From Herbaspirillum hiltneri N3 (GTDB lineage Bacteria > Pseudomonadota > Gammaproteobacteria > Burkholderiales > Burkholderiaceae_D), in the NCBI RefSeq assembly GCF_001267925.1, contig NZ_CP011409.1, positions 3,844,001 to 3,908,000 on the forward strand: a DNA stretch of 64,000 nt, given 5' to 3'. Below the pieces are notes generated by a model. That model ran no database searches. It was not told the origin of the DNA and saw nothing but the letters and a program-made list of their open reading frames with translations. Position numbers and translations under genes: made by a program. Position 1 is the first letter of the stretch. Each line of letters begins with the position of its first letter. This document shows, piece by piece, positions 46,995 through 56,003 of the stretch.

Positions 46995-48671
46995 CTATTT
47001 GCCGTTGCGCGACTGGTCATTCAACCGGTCGGACGATTTGTTGTCGGGAGGCGTCCACGCCCGCCCGGTATTGCGCAATATCTGGTAGCTGATATCGGCC
47101 TGTTGAAACAGCAGCAATGCAAAATCCATGCGCGTCTGGTAAGCCTGCTGATAGGCGTCGAGCACGTCGAGCAGTTGCTTGCTGCCGGTCGACAACTGTT
47201 CGAGGAAGACGTCGGCGACGTTGGCATTGTTCTCATAGATGTCGCGCGAGATATTCATGCGCTTCTTGACTGCCTCAAGCGTGCGGTAATTGATCTCGAC
47301 CTGCTCCTTGAGCTTGCGCTCGAGGTCGGCCGCGGTATTGCTTTTTTCCACCAGCTTGGCGCCGATCTGGCTCTGGTAGTACGCATCCGAACCGCCATTG
47401 AGCAGGTTCATGGTCAGCACCAGCATCAGGCGGCGATCCGTCACCAGCGTCTGGTCGCCGCCGGCGCCCCGGGTCTTGGCCTGCGTCCACTCCACCGCGA
47501 AGGACGGCGAGAATTTGGAACGCGCCGACTTCAGTTCTTCCCGCACCGCCTCGGTGTCGCTGCGCGCGGCGCGGATGCCGGGGTTGTTGTCGTAGACGTC
47601 CTGCAACGCCAGGCGCGATGTCGGCGGCACTTTCGGCATCATGCGTTCAGGCACCTGCACCTGCTGCACGCGCCGGCCGATCAGCTGGGTCAGCGTCACC
47701 ATGGCGCTTTCCAGGGTGCCTTCACTTTCGAGAATGGCGGAATCGGCCTGCAGCGAGCGGCCGCGCACGCGGTCATAGTCAATCTTGCTGGCGCCGCCGC
47801 CTTCGACGCGCTTGCCCATGTAGTCGAGCAAGTCTTTCATGCGTTGTGCATAGCTGCGCGCAAACGACAGCGAGGCATAGGCGCGCAGCACGTCGTAATA
47901 GGCTTTGATGGCGGCGTAGTACAGCGACTCGCGCGCATCGTCGCGGCGCTGGTCGGCGGCGCGCGACATGGCGCGCTGCTTCTGGAAGTCGAAATAGGAA
48001 CCCGGCGCGAAAATCGGCTGGCGACCGATCAGCGTGGCATCCCAGCGCTTGTGCTGGTCGGCCTGGACGATATTGCCGTTGTCATCCCGGAACGAGGCCG
48101 GGGAAGAATACTCACGCCCCTTTTGCGTGCGCACGTCCAGCGTAGGCCCGAGTTGTCCCAGCGCGGCCTTGGCGGCGTAGCCGGCCTGGTCGGCCAGGGC
48201 CGAAGTGGCGGCGTAGCTGTAGCTGTTATTGAGCGCCAGTTCGATGACCTGATCCAGGGTCAGGAAAGGCACCTGTTCGTCGCCGACGGTTTCCGAATTG
48301 ACGTAAGGCAGGTCGATGGCGTTGCCGGTGAAACCGGAGTCGGACTGGCGTAGCAGGGCCAGGATTTCATCGTTGGATGCGGCGGCGGCATCGGCCCTGG
48401 CGGCGGCATCGCTTGCTCCATTAACACTGGCCTGCCGTGACGCGGCATTTTCATCGCGCTCTGGATTTACTCGCATTTGCGGCGGCACATCCAAGGCGGG
48501 CGCATCGGTTTTTGCCTGCGCGAGCAAAGCCCTTCCGGAATTTAAATTTCCGGAGAGAAATTTTCCACTGGAAAGCGCGGGCAATGTAATGGCGTCCGAT
48601 GCTGCAACTACGTCCGAGACGATCGATAAGAACAGCGCACCAAAGACTAACGTCTTGTTTCTATATGTCAT
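46995..48671 (-). CDS. TolC-family outer membrane efflux protein
   Basis: 558 residues from the ATG at 48669-48671; the frame extends further upstream but the signal-peptide-like start (MTYRNKTLVFGALFLSIVS) supports this choice. The Ser/Ala-rich N-terminus is longer than usual (about 130 residues) before the outer-membrane-factor domain, which shows LDQVIELALNNSYSYAATSA near 170 and helical repeats to the end (LLDVLDAYQQAYQTRMDFAL). Forms the outer-membrane tunnel of the type I system. First gene of the operon, with a long leader and a TATAAT -10 at 48825-48830. Confidence 0.88.
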   Translation of the reverse strand: MTYRNKTLVFGALFLSIVSDVVAASDAITLPALSSGKFLSGNLNSGRALLAQAKTDAPALDVPPQMRVNPERDENAASRQASVNGASDAAARADAAAASNDEILALLRQSDSGFTGNAIDLPYVNSETVGDEQVPFLTLDQVIELALNNSYSYAATSALADQAGYAAKAALGQLGPTLDVRTQKGREYSSPASFRDDNGNIVQADQHKRWDATLIGRQPIFAPGSYFDFQKQRAMSRAADQRRDDARESLYYAAIKAYYDVLRAYASLSFARSYAQRMKDLLDYMGKRVEGGGASKIDYDRVRGRSLQADSAILESEGTLESAMVTLTQLIGRRVQQVQVPERMMPKVPPTSRLALQDVYDNNPGIRAARSDTEAVREELKSARSKFSPSFAVEWTQAKTRGAGGDQTLVTDRRLMLVLTMNLLNGGSDAYYQSQIGAKLVEKSNTAADLERKLKEQVEINYRTLEAVKKRMNISRDIYENNANVADVFLEQLSTGSKQLLDVLDAYQQAYQTRMDFALLLFQQADISYQILRNTGRAWTPPDNKSSDRLNDQSRNGK

Positions 48672-48824
48672 TGTTAGATACAACTGATCAATCCGGAGAC
48701 TGATCACCCCTCCCATCATACGAATGAAATTAAATGAGCCCGCAACCTGACCAACTTCAATCGTCCCCGGAAATGCCATATCTTTTTATTTTGATTTTGA
48801 TGGGGCCTTTATTGTTGCTGCCGC

Positions 48825-48830
48825 ATTATA
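48825..48830 (-). promoter_or_regulatory. Likely -10 element of the secretion operon
   Basis: Perfect TATAAT on the minus strand, about 155 bases upstream of the tolC-like start; the -35 region is weak. A long leader may host regulation. Confidence 0.45.
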
Positions 48831-49058
48831 CGTTAGACAACACCAAGAATCTGCTCGCATTCAAAGAACACATATTTAATCAACGAGTTACCGTCAATTG
48901 ACGCTTTGATTCGCTTGATTGTCGACAAACGCATGCACCAGTTTGATGATGTCACCGCGCAGTCGGCATTTTGCGGACCAATTATTGTGTGCGTATGACA
49001 CCGTCAGCAATTGGCGTGCCACCAACATTCCCGCCCGGAAATTTTTCTTCCCTGGTCA

Positions 49059-49083
49059 TTGAAATTCGCCCAAGCAGCCGCAT
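49059..49083 (+). promoter_or_regulatory. Candidate sigma-32 promoter of htpG
   Basis: TTGAAA at 49059-49064, 13-base spacer, CCGCAT at 49078-49083; the heat-shock consensus is CTTGAAA with CCCCAT about 13 bases later. It lies about 110 bases before the htpG start. Confidence 0.55.
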
Positions 49084-49193
49084 TCTCCTTAAAATACGCG
49101 GTCGCCACGCTCAGGGGGGTTCCCTGCTCTCTGAGCCGCAATCGCAATTTTTTTGAATCCGTCACTCCTTTTTTATTCACGAGGTAAGTAAAC

Positions 49194-51107
49194 ATGGCTG
49201 CACCCGAGAAGCAGACCCTGGGATTCCAGGCAGAAGTCAAACAACTGTTGCAATTGATGATCCACTCCTTGTATTCGAACAAGGAAATCTTCCTGCGCGA
49301 GCTGATCTCCAACGCGTCCGACGCGGCCGACAAGCTGCGCTTCGAGGCAATCAACAATAGCGCGCTGTTCGAGAACGACCCGGAACTGAAGATCACGGTT
49401 GCATTCGACAAGGCTGCGCGCACGATCACCATCTCCGACAACGGCATCGGCATGAATCGCGAGGAAGCGATCTCGCATCTGGGCACGATCGCCAAGTCCG
49501 GCACCAAGGAATTCTTCTCGAAGCTGTCGGGCGACCAGCAAAAGGATGCCGCGCTGATCGGTCAGTTCGGCGTCGGCTTCTACTCCGGCTTCATCATCGC
49601 CGACCGCATCACGGTCGAAACCCGTCGCGCCGGCACGCCGGCCAATGAAGGCGTGCGCTGGGAATCCGAAGGCGCCGGCGAGTTCTCGATCGAAGCCATC
49701 GACAAGCCGGGCCGCGGCAGCGACATCATCCTGCACCTGCGCGAAGGCGAAGACGAATTCCTGTCGTCGTGGCAGCTGAAGAACATCATCCGCAAATACT
49801 CCGACCACATTTCCCTGCCGATCCTGATGCAGAAGGAAGAATGGGACGAAGAGAAAAAGGAAACTGTTCTCAAGGACGAACTGGAAACCGTCAACCAGGC
49901 CAGTGCCCTGTGGACGCGCAGCAAGTCCGACATCACGCCGGAACAGTACGAAGAGTTCTACAAGCACATCTCGCACGATTTCGGCGCGCCGCTCGCCTAC
50001 ACGCACAACCGTGTCGAAGGCCGCAGCGAATATACGCAATTGCTCTACATCCCGACCCGCGCACCATTCGACATGTGGGATCGCAACAAGCGCGGCGGCA
50101 TCAAGCTGTACGTCAAGCGCGTGTTCATCATGGACGACGCCGAGCAGCTGATGCCGGTGTATCTGCGCTTCGTCAAGGGCGTGATCGATTCGGCCGATCT
50201 GCCGCTGAACGTGTCGCGTGAAATCCTGCAAGAGTCGCGCGACGTCAAGGCCATCCGCGAAGGCTCGACCAAGCGCGTGCTGAGCCTGCTGGAAGAGTTG
50301 GCCAACAGCGATGACCAGGCACAGAAAGACAAGTACGCGGGCTTCTGGAACGAGTTCGGCCAGGTGCTGAAAGAAGGCATCGGCGAAGACGCCGCCAACA
50401 AGGAACGCATCGCCAAGCTGTTGCGCTTCGCTTCGACGCACGGCGATTCCGACGCGCAGACCACGTCATTCGCCGACTACATCGGCCGCATGAAGGAAGG
50501 CCAGGACAAGATCTATTACGTCACCGGCGAGAACTTCCACGCGGCGAAGAACAGCCCGCATCTGGAAATCTTCCGCAAGAAAGGCGTGGAAGTCTTGTTG
50601 CTGACCGATCGCGTCGACGAATGGATGCTGTCGTTCCTGCAGGACTTCGACGGCAAGGAACTGGCCTCGGTGGCCAAGGGCGGCCTCGATCTCGGCAAGC
50701 TGGAAAACGAAGCCGAGAAGAAACAGCACGAAGAAACCGAAACCCAGTTCAAGGACCTCGTCGAGAAGATGAAGACCTCGCTGGGCGACAAGGCCAAGGA
50801 CGTGCGCGTGACGTTCCGCCTGACCGATTCGCCGGCCTGCCTGGTGGCGGACGAGAACGAATTGTCGGGCAACCTGCTGCGCATGCTCAAGGCGGCCGGG
50901 CAGGATGCGCCGGAAGCCAAGCCGATTCTGGAAATCAATCCGGATCATCCGCTGGTGCAGCGCCTGAAGTACGAAGACGCCAAGTTCGACGACTGGTCGC
51001 ACATCCTGTTCGACCAGGCCTTGCTGGCTGAAGGCGGCGCATTGACGGATCCGTCCGGCTTCGTCAAGCGCCTCAACGACATGTTGCTGGGCATGGCGTC
51101 GAAATGA
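49194..51107 (+). CDS. htpG: Molecular chaperone HtpG (Hsp90)
   Basis: 637 residues. N-terminal GHKL ATPase domain with [19 protein letters not shown] near 24-42, [14 protein letters not shown] near 82 and [15 protein letters not shown] near 121. Middle domain with [13 protein letters not shown] and the conserved [13 protein letters not shown] near 338. C-terminal dimerisation domain to the end. Cytoplasmic ATP-dependent chaperone; the length matches the family (about 620-640). Promoter looks heat-inducible. Confidence 0.97.
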   Translation: MAAPEKQTLGFQAEVKQLLQLMIHSLYSNKEIFLRELISNASDAADKLRFEAINNSALFENDPELKITVAFDKAARTITISDNGIGMNREEAISHLGTIAKSGTKEFFSKLSGDQQKDAALIGQFGVGFYSGFIIADRITVETRRAGTPANEGVRWESEGAGEFSIEAIDKPGRGSDIILHLREGEDEFLSSWQLKNIIRKYSDHISLPILMQKEEWDEEKKETVLKDELETVNQASALWTRSKSDITPEQYEEFYKHISHDFGAPLAYTHNRVEGRSEYTQLLYIPTRAPFDMWDRNKRGGIKLYVKRVFIMDDAEQLMPVYLRFVKGVIDSADLPLNVSREILQESRDVKAIREGSTKRVLSLLEELANSDDQAQKDKYAGFWNEFGQVLKEGIGEDAANKERIAKLLRFASTHGDSDAQTTSFADYIGRMKEGQDKIYYVTGENFHAAKNSPHLEIFRKKGVEVLLLTDRVDEWMLSFLQDFDGKELASVAKGGLDLGKLENEAEKKQHEETETQFKDLVEKMKTSLGDKAKDVRVTFRLTDSPACLVADENELSGNLLRMLKAAGQDAPEAKPILEINPDHPLVQRLKYEDAKFDDWSHILFDQALLAEGGALTDPSGFVKRLNDMLLGMASK

Positions 51108-51142
51108 GTTCTTGCCGATAGGGAAAGCAAGCGGTAAGCGGT

Positions 51143-51164
51143 GCGGCGGCCTTCGGGCCGCCGC
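51143..51164 (+). terminator. Hairpin after htpG
   Basis: Perfect 9-bp GC-rich stem GCGGCGGCC / GGCCGCCGC with a TTCG tetraloop. The following U-tract is weak. Confidence 0.65.
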
Positions 51165-51253
51165 CGTCGTTTACGGCCGGCGATTTCTGGTTGCCACGGC
51201 GGGCCATGATCCTATACAGTCATTCATCCCTGCCGGCATTGCCCAAAAAGATC

Positions 51254-51760
51254 ATGGAACTCCACTTCATCAACCCGCGCAAGAATGCGCTGGTCTACCT
51301 CATCAAGATCCTCTCCGGCTCGCTGATCCTGTGGTACGGATTGCGGGCGTTCGGCTTGCCGGAACCGTACTGGGCGATGATTTCGCTGATCATCGTGACC
51401 GAGCCGGACATGACCATCGCCAAGGCGAATTTCCGTGCGCGCCTGATCAACACCATCTCTGGCGCGATCATCGCCTGCCTGTGCCTGGTGATTTTCGGCG
51501 CCACGTTCCTGTCGATGCTGATCGCACTGACCAGCGCGGTGCTGGTGGCCATGCTGTGGCAGAACTATCCCAGCAACTGGCGGCTGGGACCGGCCACGGT
51601 GGTGATTCTGATGTCGGCGGCGTTTGCCGGCGGCGGCCTGCATGAGGAACTGCATCTGGCGCTGCTGCGCGTATCCGAAGTGATCGCCGGCAGCACCGTC
51701 GCGCTGCTGCAAACCGTGGTCTACATCGGCTTCGTCAATCGCCTGCGCCATGGCGACTGA
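51254..51760 (+). CDS. FUSC-like small integral membrane protein
   Basis: 168 residues from the ATG at 51254; starts at 51206 (ATG) or 51191 (TTG) are also in frame. About four to five membrane helices. The motif GLPEPYWAMISLIIVTEPDMT near 34-54 matches the first helix pair of the FUSC/aromatic-acid exporter family, and WQNYPSNWRLGPATVVILM follows. A half-length member; transport function is inferred. It overlaps the GNAT gene by 11 bases. Confidence 0.72.
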   Translation: MELHFINPRKNALVYLIKILSGSLILWYGLRAFGLPEPYWAMISLIIVTEPDMTIAKANFRARLINTISGAIIACLCLVIFGATFLSMLIALTSAVLVAMLWQNYPSNWRLGPATVVILMSAAFAGGGLHEELHLALLRVSEVIAGSTVALLQTVVYIGFVNRLRHGD

Positions 51761-52346
51761 ACTGCGCCATTCACGCATCCTGTTGCGTCCCTGGCGCACG
51801 GGCGACGCCGCAGCCTGTGCAGCGATGACGGCCGATCCTGAAGTGATGCGCTACTTCCCCTCTGTGCTGAGCCCCGCCGACAACGCGCTGCTGGTCAGGC
51901 GCATTGACGAACACTTCAATGAACACGGCTACGGCTTGTGGGTGCTGGAAATCCCCGGCGAGCTGGAGTTCGCCGGCTTCGTCGGTTTGCTGCGGGTGGC
52001 GTTCGAGGCGCACTTCACGCCGGCGGTGGAAATCGGCTGGCGCCTGGTTCGGCCTGCATGGGGCAAAGGCTACGCCACCGAGGCTGCACAAGCGGTGCTG
52101 CGCCATGCCTTCAATGTGCTCGGCATGAAGGAGGTCGTCTCCTTCACCACGGCCGGCAACAAACGCTCGCAGGCCGTCATGCAGCGCCTCGGCATGTACA
52201 CGCGCGCGGAAGAGAATTTCGAACATCCGCGTCTGCCAGCCGGCCATCCGCTCTGCGTGCACGTGCTGTACCGGCTCCGGCGCGAGCAGTGGCTGCTGCA
52301 GGCAGCCTACGACGGCTTCGAACAGCCGCTTCCCTTGCGTCCCTGA
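51750..52346 (+). CDS. GNAT-family N-acetyltransferase (RimJ/RimL type)
   Basis: 198 residues from the ATG at 51750. Begins with LRHSRILLRPWRTGDAAACAAM as in RimJ/RimL-like enzymes; the acetyl-CoA-binding segment is VRPAWGKGYATEAAQAVLRHAF near 103-124 (quoted: RPAWGKGYATEAAQAVL). Ends VLYRLRREQWL. It acetylates a protein N-terminus or small amine. Overlaps the membrane protein gene upstream. Confidence 0.9.
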   Translation: MATELRHSRILLRPWRTGDAAACAAMTADPEVMRYFPSVLSPADNALLVRRIDEHFNEHGYGLWVLEIPGELEFAGFVGLLRVAFEAHFTPAVEIGWRLVRPAWGKGYATEAAQAVLRHAFNVLGMKEVVSFTTAGNKRSQAVMQRLGMYTRAEENFEHPRLPAGHPLCVHVLYRLRREQWLLQAAYDGFEQPLPLRP

Positions 52347-52367
52347 AGCCCATGAGGCCCATGAAAA

Positions 52368-52406
52368 AACCGCCGGATCCGGCCTGGTGACCGGAACACG
52401 GCGGTT
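52368..52406 (-). terminator. Intrinsic terminator of the glycine-zipper lipoprotein gene
   Basis: AACCGCC at 52368-52374 pairs with GGCGGTT at 52400-52406, with inner CCGG/CCGG pairing; on the minus strand a U6 run follows the stem. Confidence 0.8.
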
Positions 52407-52437
52407 CGTATCGCGAACGATCCTGCTCAGTGCATAT

Positions 52438-52890
52438 TCAGTGTGTAACGCGCGTAGTGCGGCCCGACGACAACAAACGCACGCGTTCGCCGACACGGAA
52501 CAGTTCATCCGCATCCTGAGTAATGGCGCGCAGTTCGCCGTTATCCAGGCGCACGGTAATTTCCAGGCCCGGTTTGTTGGCCAGGCTGGCTTCAGCGCGG
52601 TTGCCGGCGACGCCGCCGATCAGGGCGCCGACGATACCCGCAGCCAGCGCGCCGTTGCCGCCACCGATATTGGAACCAGCTGCGATACCGCCCAGCGCGC
52701 CGCCGGCAATGGTGCCGACGCCGCTGGAGCCCTTGTCGATGGTGACGTTGCGAACGGACTCGACCACGCCCATGCGCACCGTCTGTTCACCTTGCGCCTG
52801 GCGCGTGTTGTACACGCTGGCGGAATTCGGGGTGACGGCGCAGCCTGCGGCGAGCGTGCTGAGAGCGGCGATTAAAAACAATTTCTTCAT
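52438..52890 (-). CDS. Glycine-zipper outer membrane lipoprotein (SlyB/Pcp-like)
   Basis: 150 residues from the ATG at 52888-52890 behind TTGGAGT. Lipoprotein signal with lipobox LAAGC near residue 17. The central Gly-zipper (GTIAGGALGGIAAGSNIGG and AGIVGALIGGVAGNRAE, about 58-100) resembles SlyB/Pal-cross-reacting lipoproteins, followed by a small beta domain (ITVRLDNGELRAITQDADE). Envelope structure role; no partner nearby. Confidence 0.9.
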   Translation of the reverse strand: MKKLFLIAALSTLAAGCAVTPNSASVYNTRQAQGEQTVRMGVVESVRNVTIDKGSSGVGTIAGGALGGIAAGSNIGGGNGALAAGIVGALIGGVAGNRAEASLANKPGLEITVRLDNGELRAITQDADELFRVGERVRLLSSGRTTRVTH

Positions 52891-53047
52891 ACAAGACTCC
52901 AACGGAAAATTTGCCCGGTCATGGGGAACAGTGGGCGGCGTTCGTGCTGAATACCATCTTCTGGCATGTCAGGCATGGCAAACAACTCTTGCCATTTTAA
53001 TACAGACCGCTTCTTGACCGGCTTTTTGCGCCTTTGTTCCCCGGCCT

Positions 53048-53491
53048 CTAGTAGCGGATGCGGAAACGCCGGTAAAGCAGGCTGAGCACGAACAGCGGAC
53101 CGATCAGCAAGAAGCGGACGTCTTCGAAAAACGACGGCTTCCTGCCTTCGATCTTGTGGCCGATGAACTGCCCTATCCACGCCACCACGAAGATCGCCGC
53201 CGATGCCGGCAACACCGCTTGCGGCGGCATGCCCGCCAGAACCAGCAGCATCGCGCCGGCCATGAGCAGCATGCCCAACGCGAACGGCGGCGACAGCGTG
53301 ACATAGTAGGCCAGCGACGCCAGCACCAGACCGGCCGCCAGCAGCGGCGACAGCGCCCAGCACAGGCCCAGCAAGGCCAGCACGATGGCCGGCACGCACA
53401 CGCAATGGATCAGCTCGTTGACGCGATGCTGATGGCTTTCGGCGTAGCGCGTGAGCAGCACGTCGATGCGACGATGGGTAAGAGCATTCAT
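53048..53491 (-). CDS. Mpo1-like (DUF962) integral membrane protein
   Basis: 147 residues from the ATG at 53489-53491 behind GGGAGG. About four membrane helices. N-terminal HRRIDVLLTRYAESHQHRVNELIHCVCVP at about 6-34 carries the conserved HQxRxNxxxH histidines, and IGQFIGHKIEGRKPSFFED near 105-123 a second His. The family includes yeast Mpo1, a 2-hydroxy fatty acid dioxygenase. Enzymatic role here is inference. Confidence 0.85.
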   Translation of the reverse strand: MNALTHRRIDVLLTRYAESHQHRVNELIHCVCVPAIVLALLGLCWALSPLLAAGLVLASLAYYVTLSPPFALGMLLMAGAMLLVLAGMPPQAVLPASAAIFVVAWIGQFIGHKIEGRKPSFFEDVRFLLIGPLFVLSLLYRRFRIRY

Positions 53492-53518
53492 GCCTGCCTC
53501 CCGACTTAACGACAAGAA

Positions 53519-54268
53519 TCAGCGGCCGCCCGAGATGTCGATGAAGGTGCCGGTCGCATAGGATGCCTCCTCCGACAGCAGCCACAGGATTGCATTGGCG
53601 ACTTCTTCGGCGCTGCCGCCGCGCTTCATCGGCACGGCGTCCTTGAGACGATCGACGCGCCCGGCTTCGCCGCCGCTGGCGTGGATGTCGGTGTAGATCA
53701 GGCCGGGACGGATGGCATTGACGCGGATACCTTCGGCGGCGACCTCCTTGGCCAGGCCGATGGTGAAGGCGTCGATCGCGCCCTTGGAGGCGGCGTAATC
53801 GACGTATTCGCCGGGACCGCCGAGCTTGGCCGCCATCGACGACAGGTTGACGATGGCGCCGCCCTTGCCGCCGTGCTTCGTCGACATCCGGCGCACCGCT
53901 TCGCGCGCGCACAGCAGGCTGCCGGTGACGTTGGTCAGCAGCACGCGATTGATGCGGTCGGCAGTCAGTTCGTCAAAGCGGGACTGGTGTTCCAGGATGC
54001 CGGCATTGTTGACCAGCGCGGTCAGCGTCCCGAGTTCCTTGTCGACGGTCTGGAACAGATGCAGGATGTCGGCCTCCACCGCCACGTCCGATTTCACGGC
54101 GATGGCCCGGCCGCCGGACTTAACGATGCCATCCACCACGGCGTCGGCCGCGGCGCGGTTCGATACGTAACTGATGGCGACTGCGTAGCCGCGCGCGGCT
54201 GCCGATTGTGCAACTGCAGCACCGATGCCGCGACTGCCGCCGGTGACGATAATGACTGGTTGTCCCAT
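53519..54268 (-). CDS. Short-chain dehydrogenase/reductase
   Basis: 249 residues. Rossmann TGGSRGIGAAVA near 9-20, NNAGILEH near 87, catalytic Ser in VNLSSMAAKLG near 142, and YAASKG (Tyr-x-x-x-Lys) near 158. GLIYTDIHASGG is the substrate loop. SDR classical family, NAD(P)-dependent; substrate unknown (FabG/glucose-dehydrogenase-like). Start supported by AGGAT upstream. Confidence 0.93.
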   Translation of the reverse strand: MGQPVIIVTGGSRGIGAAVAQSAAARGYAVAISYVSNRAAADAVVDGIVKSGGRAIAVKSDVAVEADILHLFQTVDKELGTLTALVNNAGILEHQSRFDELTADRINRVLLTNVTGSLLCAREAVRRMSTKHGGKGGAIVNLSSMAAKLGGPGEYVDYAASKGAIDAFTIGLAKEVAAEGIRVNAIRPGLIYTDIHASGGEAGRVDRLKDAVPMKRGGSAEEVANAILWLLSEEASYATGTFIDISGGR

Positions 54269-54393
54269 GAATTTTATCCTTGTATGTTGTCGTGAGGCGC
54301 CGTGAAGGCGAGGAGAAAACTAGTGTAGCCTTATTCCCCCGGCCGCGTGACGGCCTGAAAATATTTCAACTCGCCCTCGCCCCTCGCGCATCC

Positions 54394-54888
54394 ATGACAC
54401 GCAAACGCAGCTTCCCCCACGTCACCGACGCCAACACCCGCGTGCTGATCCTCGGCAGCCTGCCCGGCGACGCTTCGCTGGCGCACAGCCAGTATTATGC
54501 GCATCCGCAAAACAAATTTTGGGCGCTGATATCGGAAGTGGTCGGTGAAGATTTGCGCGCAATGGAATACGAGCAGCGCCTGCAGGCCCTGCTCAGGCAT
54601 GGCGTGGGATTATGGGATGTGATCGCCGAGGCGCGCCGCGAAGGCAGTCTCGACAGCAGCATCGCCGACCACGCCGGCAATGACCTGATCGGCCTCTTGG
54701 ACGAGCTGCCCCAACTGAGGACAATAGGCTTCAACGGCGGCACTGCCGCAAAGCTGGGGCTGAAGATGCTGAAGGAGCGTGCGGCGCACTACCGCATCGT
54801 GCTGCTGCCGTCGAGCAGTCCGGCGCATACGATGGCTTATGCAAAGAAGCTGGAGCAATGGCTCAGCCTTCGGGATGCGAACGATTGA
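54394..54888 (+). CDS. DNA glycosylase, hypoxanthine-DNA glycosylase (UDG superfamily) type
   Basis: 164 residues from the ATG at 54394. Motif 1 LILGSLPGDASLAHSQYYAHPQNKFW at about 20-45 (key residues GSLPGDASL, QYYAHP, NKFW) is characteristic of HDG-type glycosylases. GFNGGTAAKLG near 111 and LLPSSSPAHTM near 137 complete the superfamily fold. It removes deaminated or mispaired bases in base-excision repair. Substrate specificity cannot be fixed from sequence. Confidence 0.85.
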   Translation: MTRKRSFPHVTDANTRVLILGSLPGDASLAHSQYYAHPQNKFWALISEVVGEDLRAMEYEQRLQALLRHGVGLWDVIAEARREGSLDSSIADHAGNDLIGLLDELPQLRTIGFNGGTAAKLGLKMLKERAAHYRIVLLPSSSPAHTMAYAKKLEQWLSLRDAND

Positions 54889-54936
54889 TCTGCGGGAACG
54901 CTACCGGCGTACCGCCTCCCGCAAACAAGCCTTGCT

Positions 54937-55632
54937 CTACAGCGCGAGCTTGCCGATGTCGCCGTAAGCGCGATTGAGCCAGACCTTCACGCGCTGCCGT
55001 TCCAGCAGTCCCAGGCCGGTAGTGGCGCGATCGGGATGGTTCAGTGCAGCCCAGAAACTGGCGCTTTGCTGATCTATCTTTTGCATCGTGGTGTCCGGCA
55101 AGCGGCGCAGGTGGATCACGCTCGCCCCCAATTGTTCTGCGCGCTCACGCTCGCCCGAAGCATCCAGGATGTCGAAGCGATCACCGCGGACTTCATTGAG
55201 CACCAGCACCAGCTTGAGTCGCCCGCCGAACTGATCGAGCCACTTGCGCAGCAGGTCGACCGAATCGCGCCCGGTGTCCATGACGTGCCACCAGGTCAGC
55301 GTCATGTTGTGCTCGGCGGCAAAATCGAGCACGCCCGAATCTTCGATCCATGCCGCCAGCGACTGCTGCGTCTGGGCGGCGAGATCGACCAGGATGCGCC
55401 GTTGCGGATCCTCAAGTGCGCGTTCAATGAGGGGGTCGAGCGCATCGTGCTGATCGAGCACGATCGGCGCAGAAAAATCGCCGTAGAACCGCAGCAGCGC
55501 GCCATGCGACTTGTCGGTGTCGAAACCGCGGAAAGGAATGTTCCAGTCGATGAAATATTGCGCCAGCACCCGGGAGACCAGCGATTTTCCGACGCCGCCT
55601 TTTTCACCGCCGATGAAGTGAATGTGACTCAT
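54937..55632 (-). CDS. ParA/MinD-like ATPase (orphan, MobD-like)
   Basis: 231 residues. Deviant Walker A GGEKGGVGKSLVSR near 8-21 with the signature lysine (GEKGGVGKS). RGFDTDKSHGALLRFYGD resembles the ParA switch region, and LVDLAAQTQQSL near 81. No parB partner or parS sites are seen nearby, so partitioning is unlikely. Closest in architecture to chromosomal mobilisation-like or cobyrinic-type ATPases of unknown role. Just downstream is a 46-residue membrane peptide gene. Confidence 0.82.
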   Translation of the reverse strand: MSHIHFIGGEKGGVGKSLVSRVLAQYFIDWNIPFRGFDTDKSHGALLRFYGDFSAPIVLDQHDALDPLIERALEDPQRRILVDLAAQTQQSLAAWIEDSGVLDFAAEHNMTLTWWHVMDTGRDSVDLLRKWLDQFGGRLKLVLVLNEVRGDRFDILDASGERERAEQLGASVIHLRRLPDTTMQKIDQQSASFWAALNHPDRATTGLGLLERQRVKVWLNRAYGDIGKLAL

Positions 55633-55723
55633 TGCTGTGGATCCTTTTAAACGAGTAAATGTTGAGCAGAGACGAGAACGTCAACAGCAGGCAATGAGCG
55701 TGCCAGGAACGGACCGGATAGGA

Positions 55724-55864
55724 CTATGACCGGAAGAAAATAATATCGTAGAAGGAGCCGTTGAAGCCGCCGTTCAGGATCAGATATTGCACCGCCCGCC
55801 CGAACAGCACGATGCCCGCAAAGACGATGGCAAGCCGGAGGATGAAGAGTATTTTCTTGAGCAT
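55724..55864 (-). CDS. Small single-pass membrane peptide, 46 residues
   Basis: Begins MLKKILFILRLAIVFAGIVL, then FGRAVQYLILNGGF and ends DIIFFRS: one membrane helix with basic N-terminus. Ribosome site is weak. Lies between the ParA-like gene and a divergent methyltransferase-like gene. The composition is not that of a random frame. Function unknown. Confidence 0.5.
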   Translation of the reverse strand: MLKKILFILRLAIVFAGIVLFGRAVQYLILNGGFNGSFYDIIFFRS

Positions 55865-56003
55865 GGACGCCAGTGTAGCTGAACATGCGCGCCGGGCGTC
55901 AAGCGAAGGCGGCAAAACGACTCCCTGCCCCGCGAGCCACCCCGTTCTGCGTGCCGCCCCTCCCGGCAAGGTATCATTCGGCAATTCGAATTCGGGCAAC
56001 ATC

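Larger units (their letters stand above)
48672..49193. other. Divergent promoter region of the secretion operon and htpG
   Basis: 522 AT-richer bases. It contains the tolC-side -10 (TATAAT, complement of 48825-48830) and the sigma-32-like site of htpG (49059-49083). No gene seen. Confidence 0.55.
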
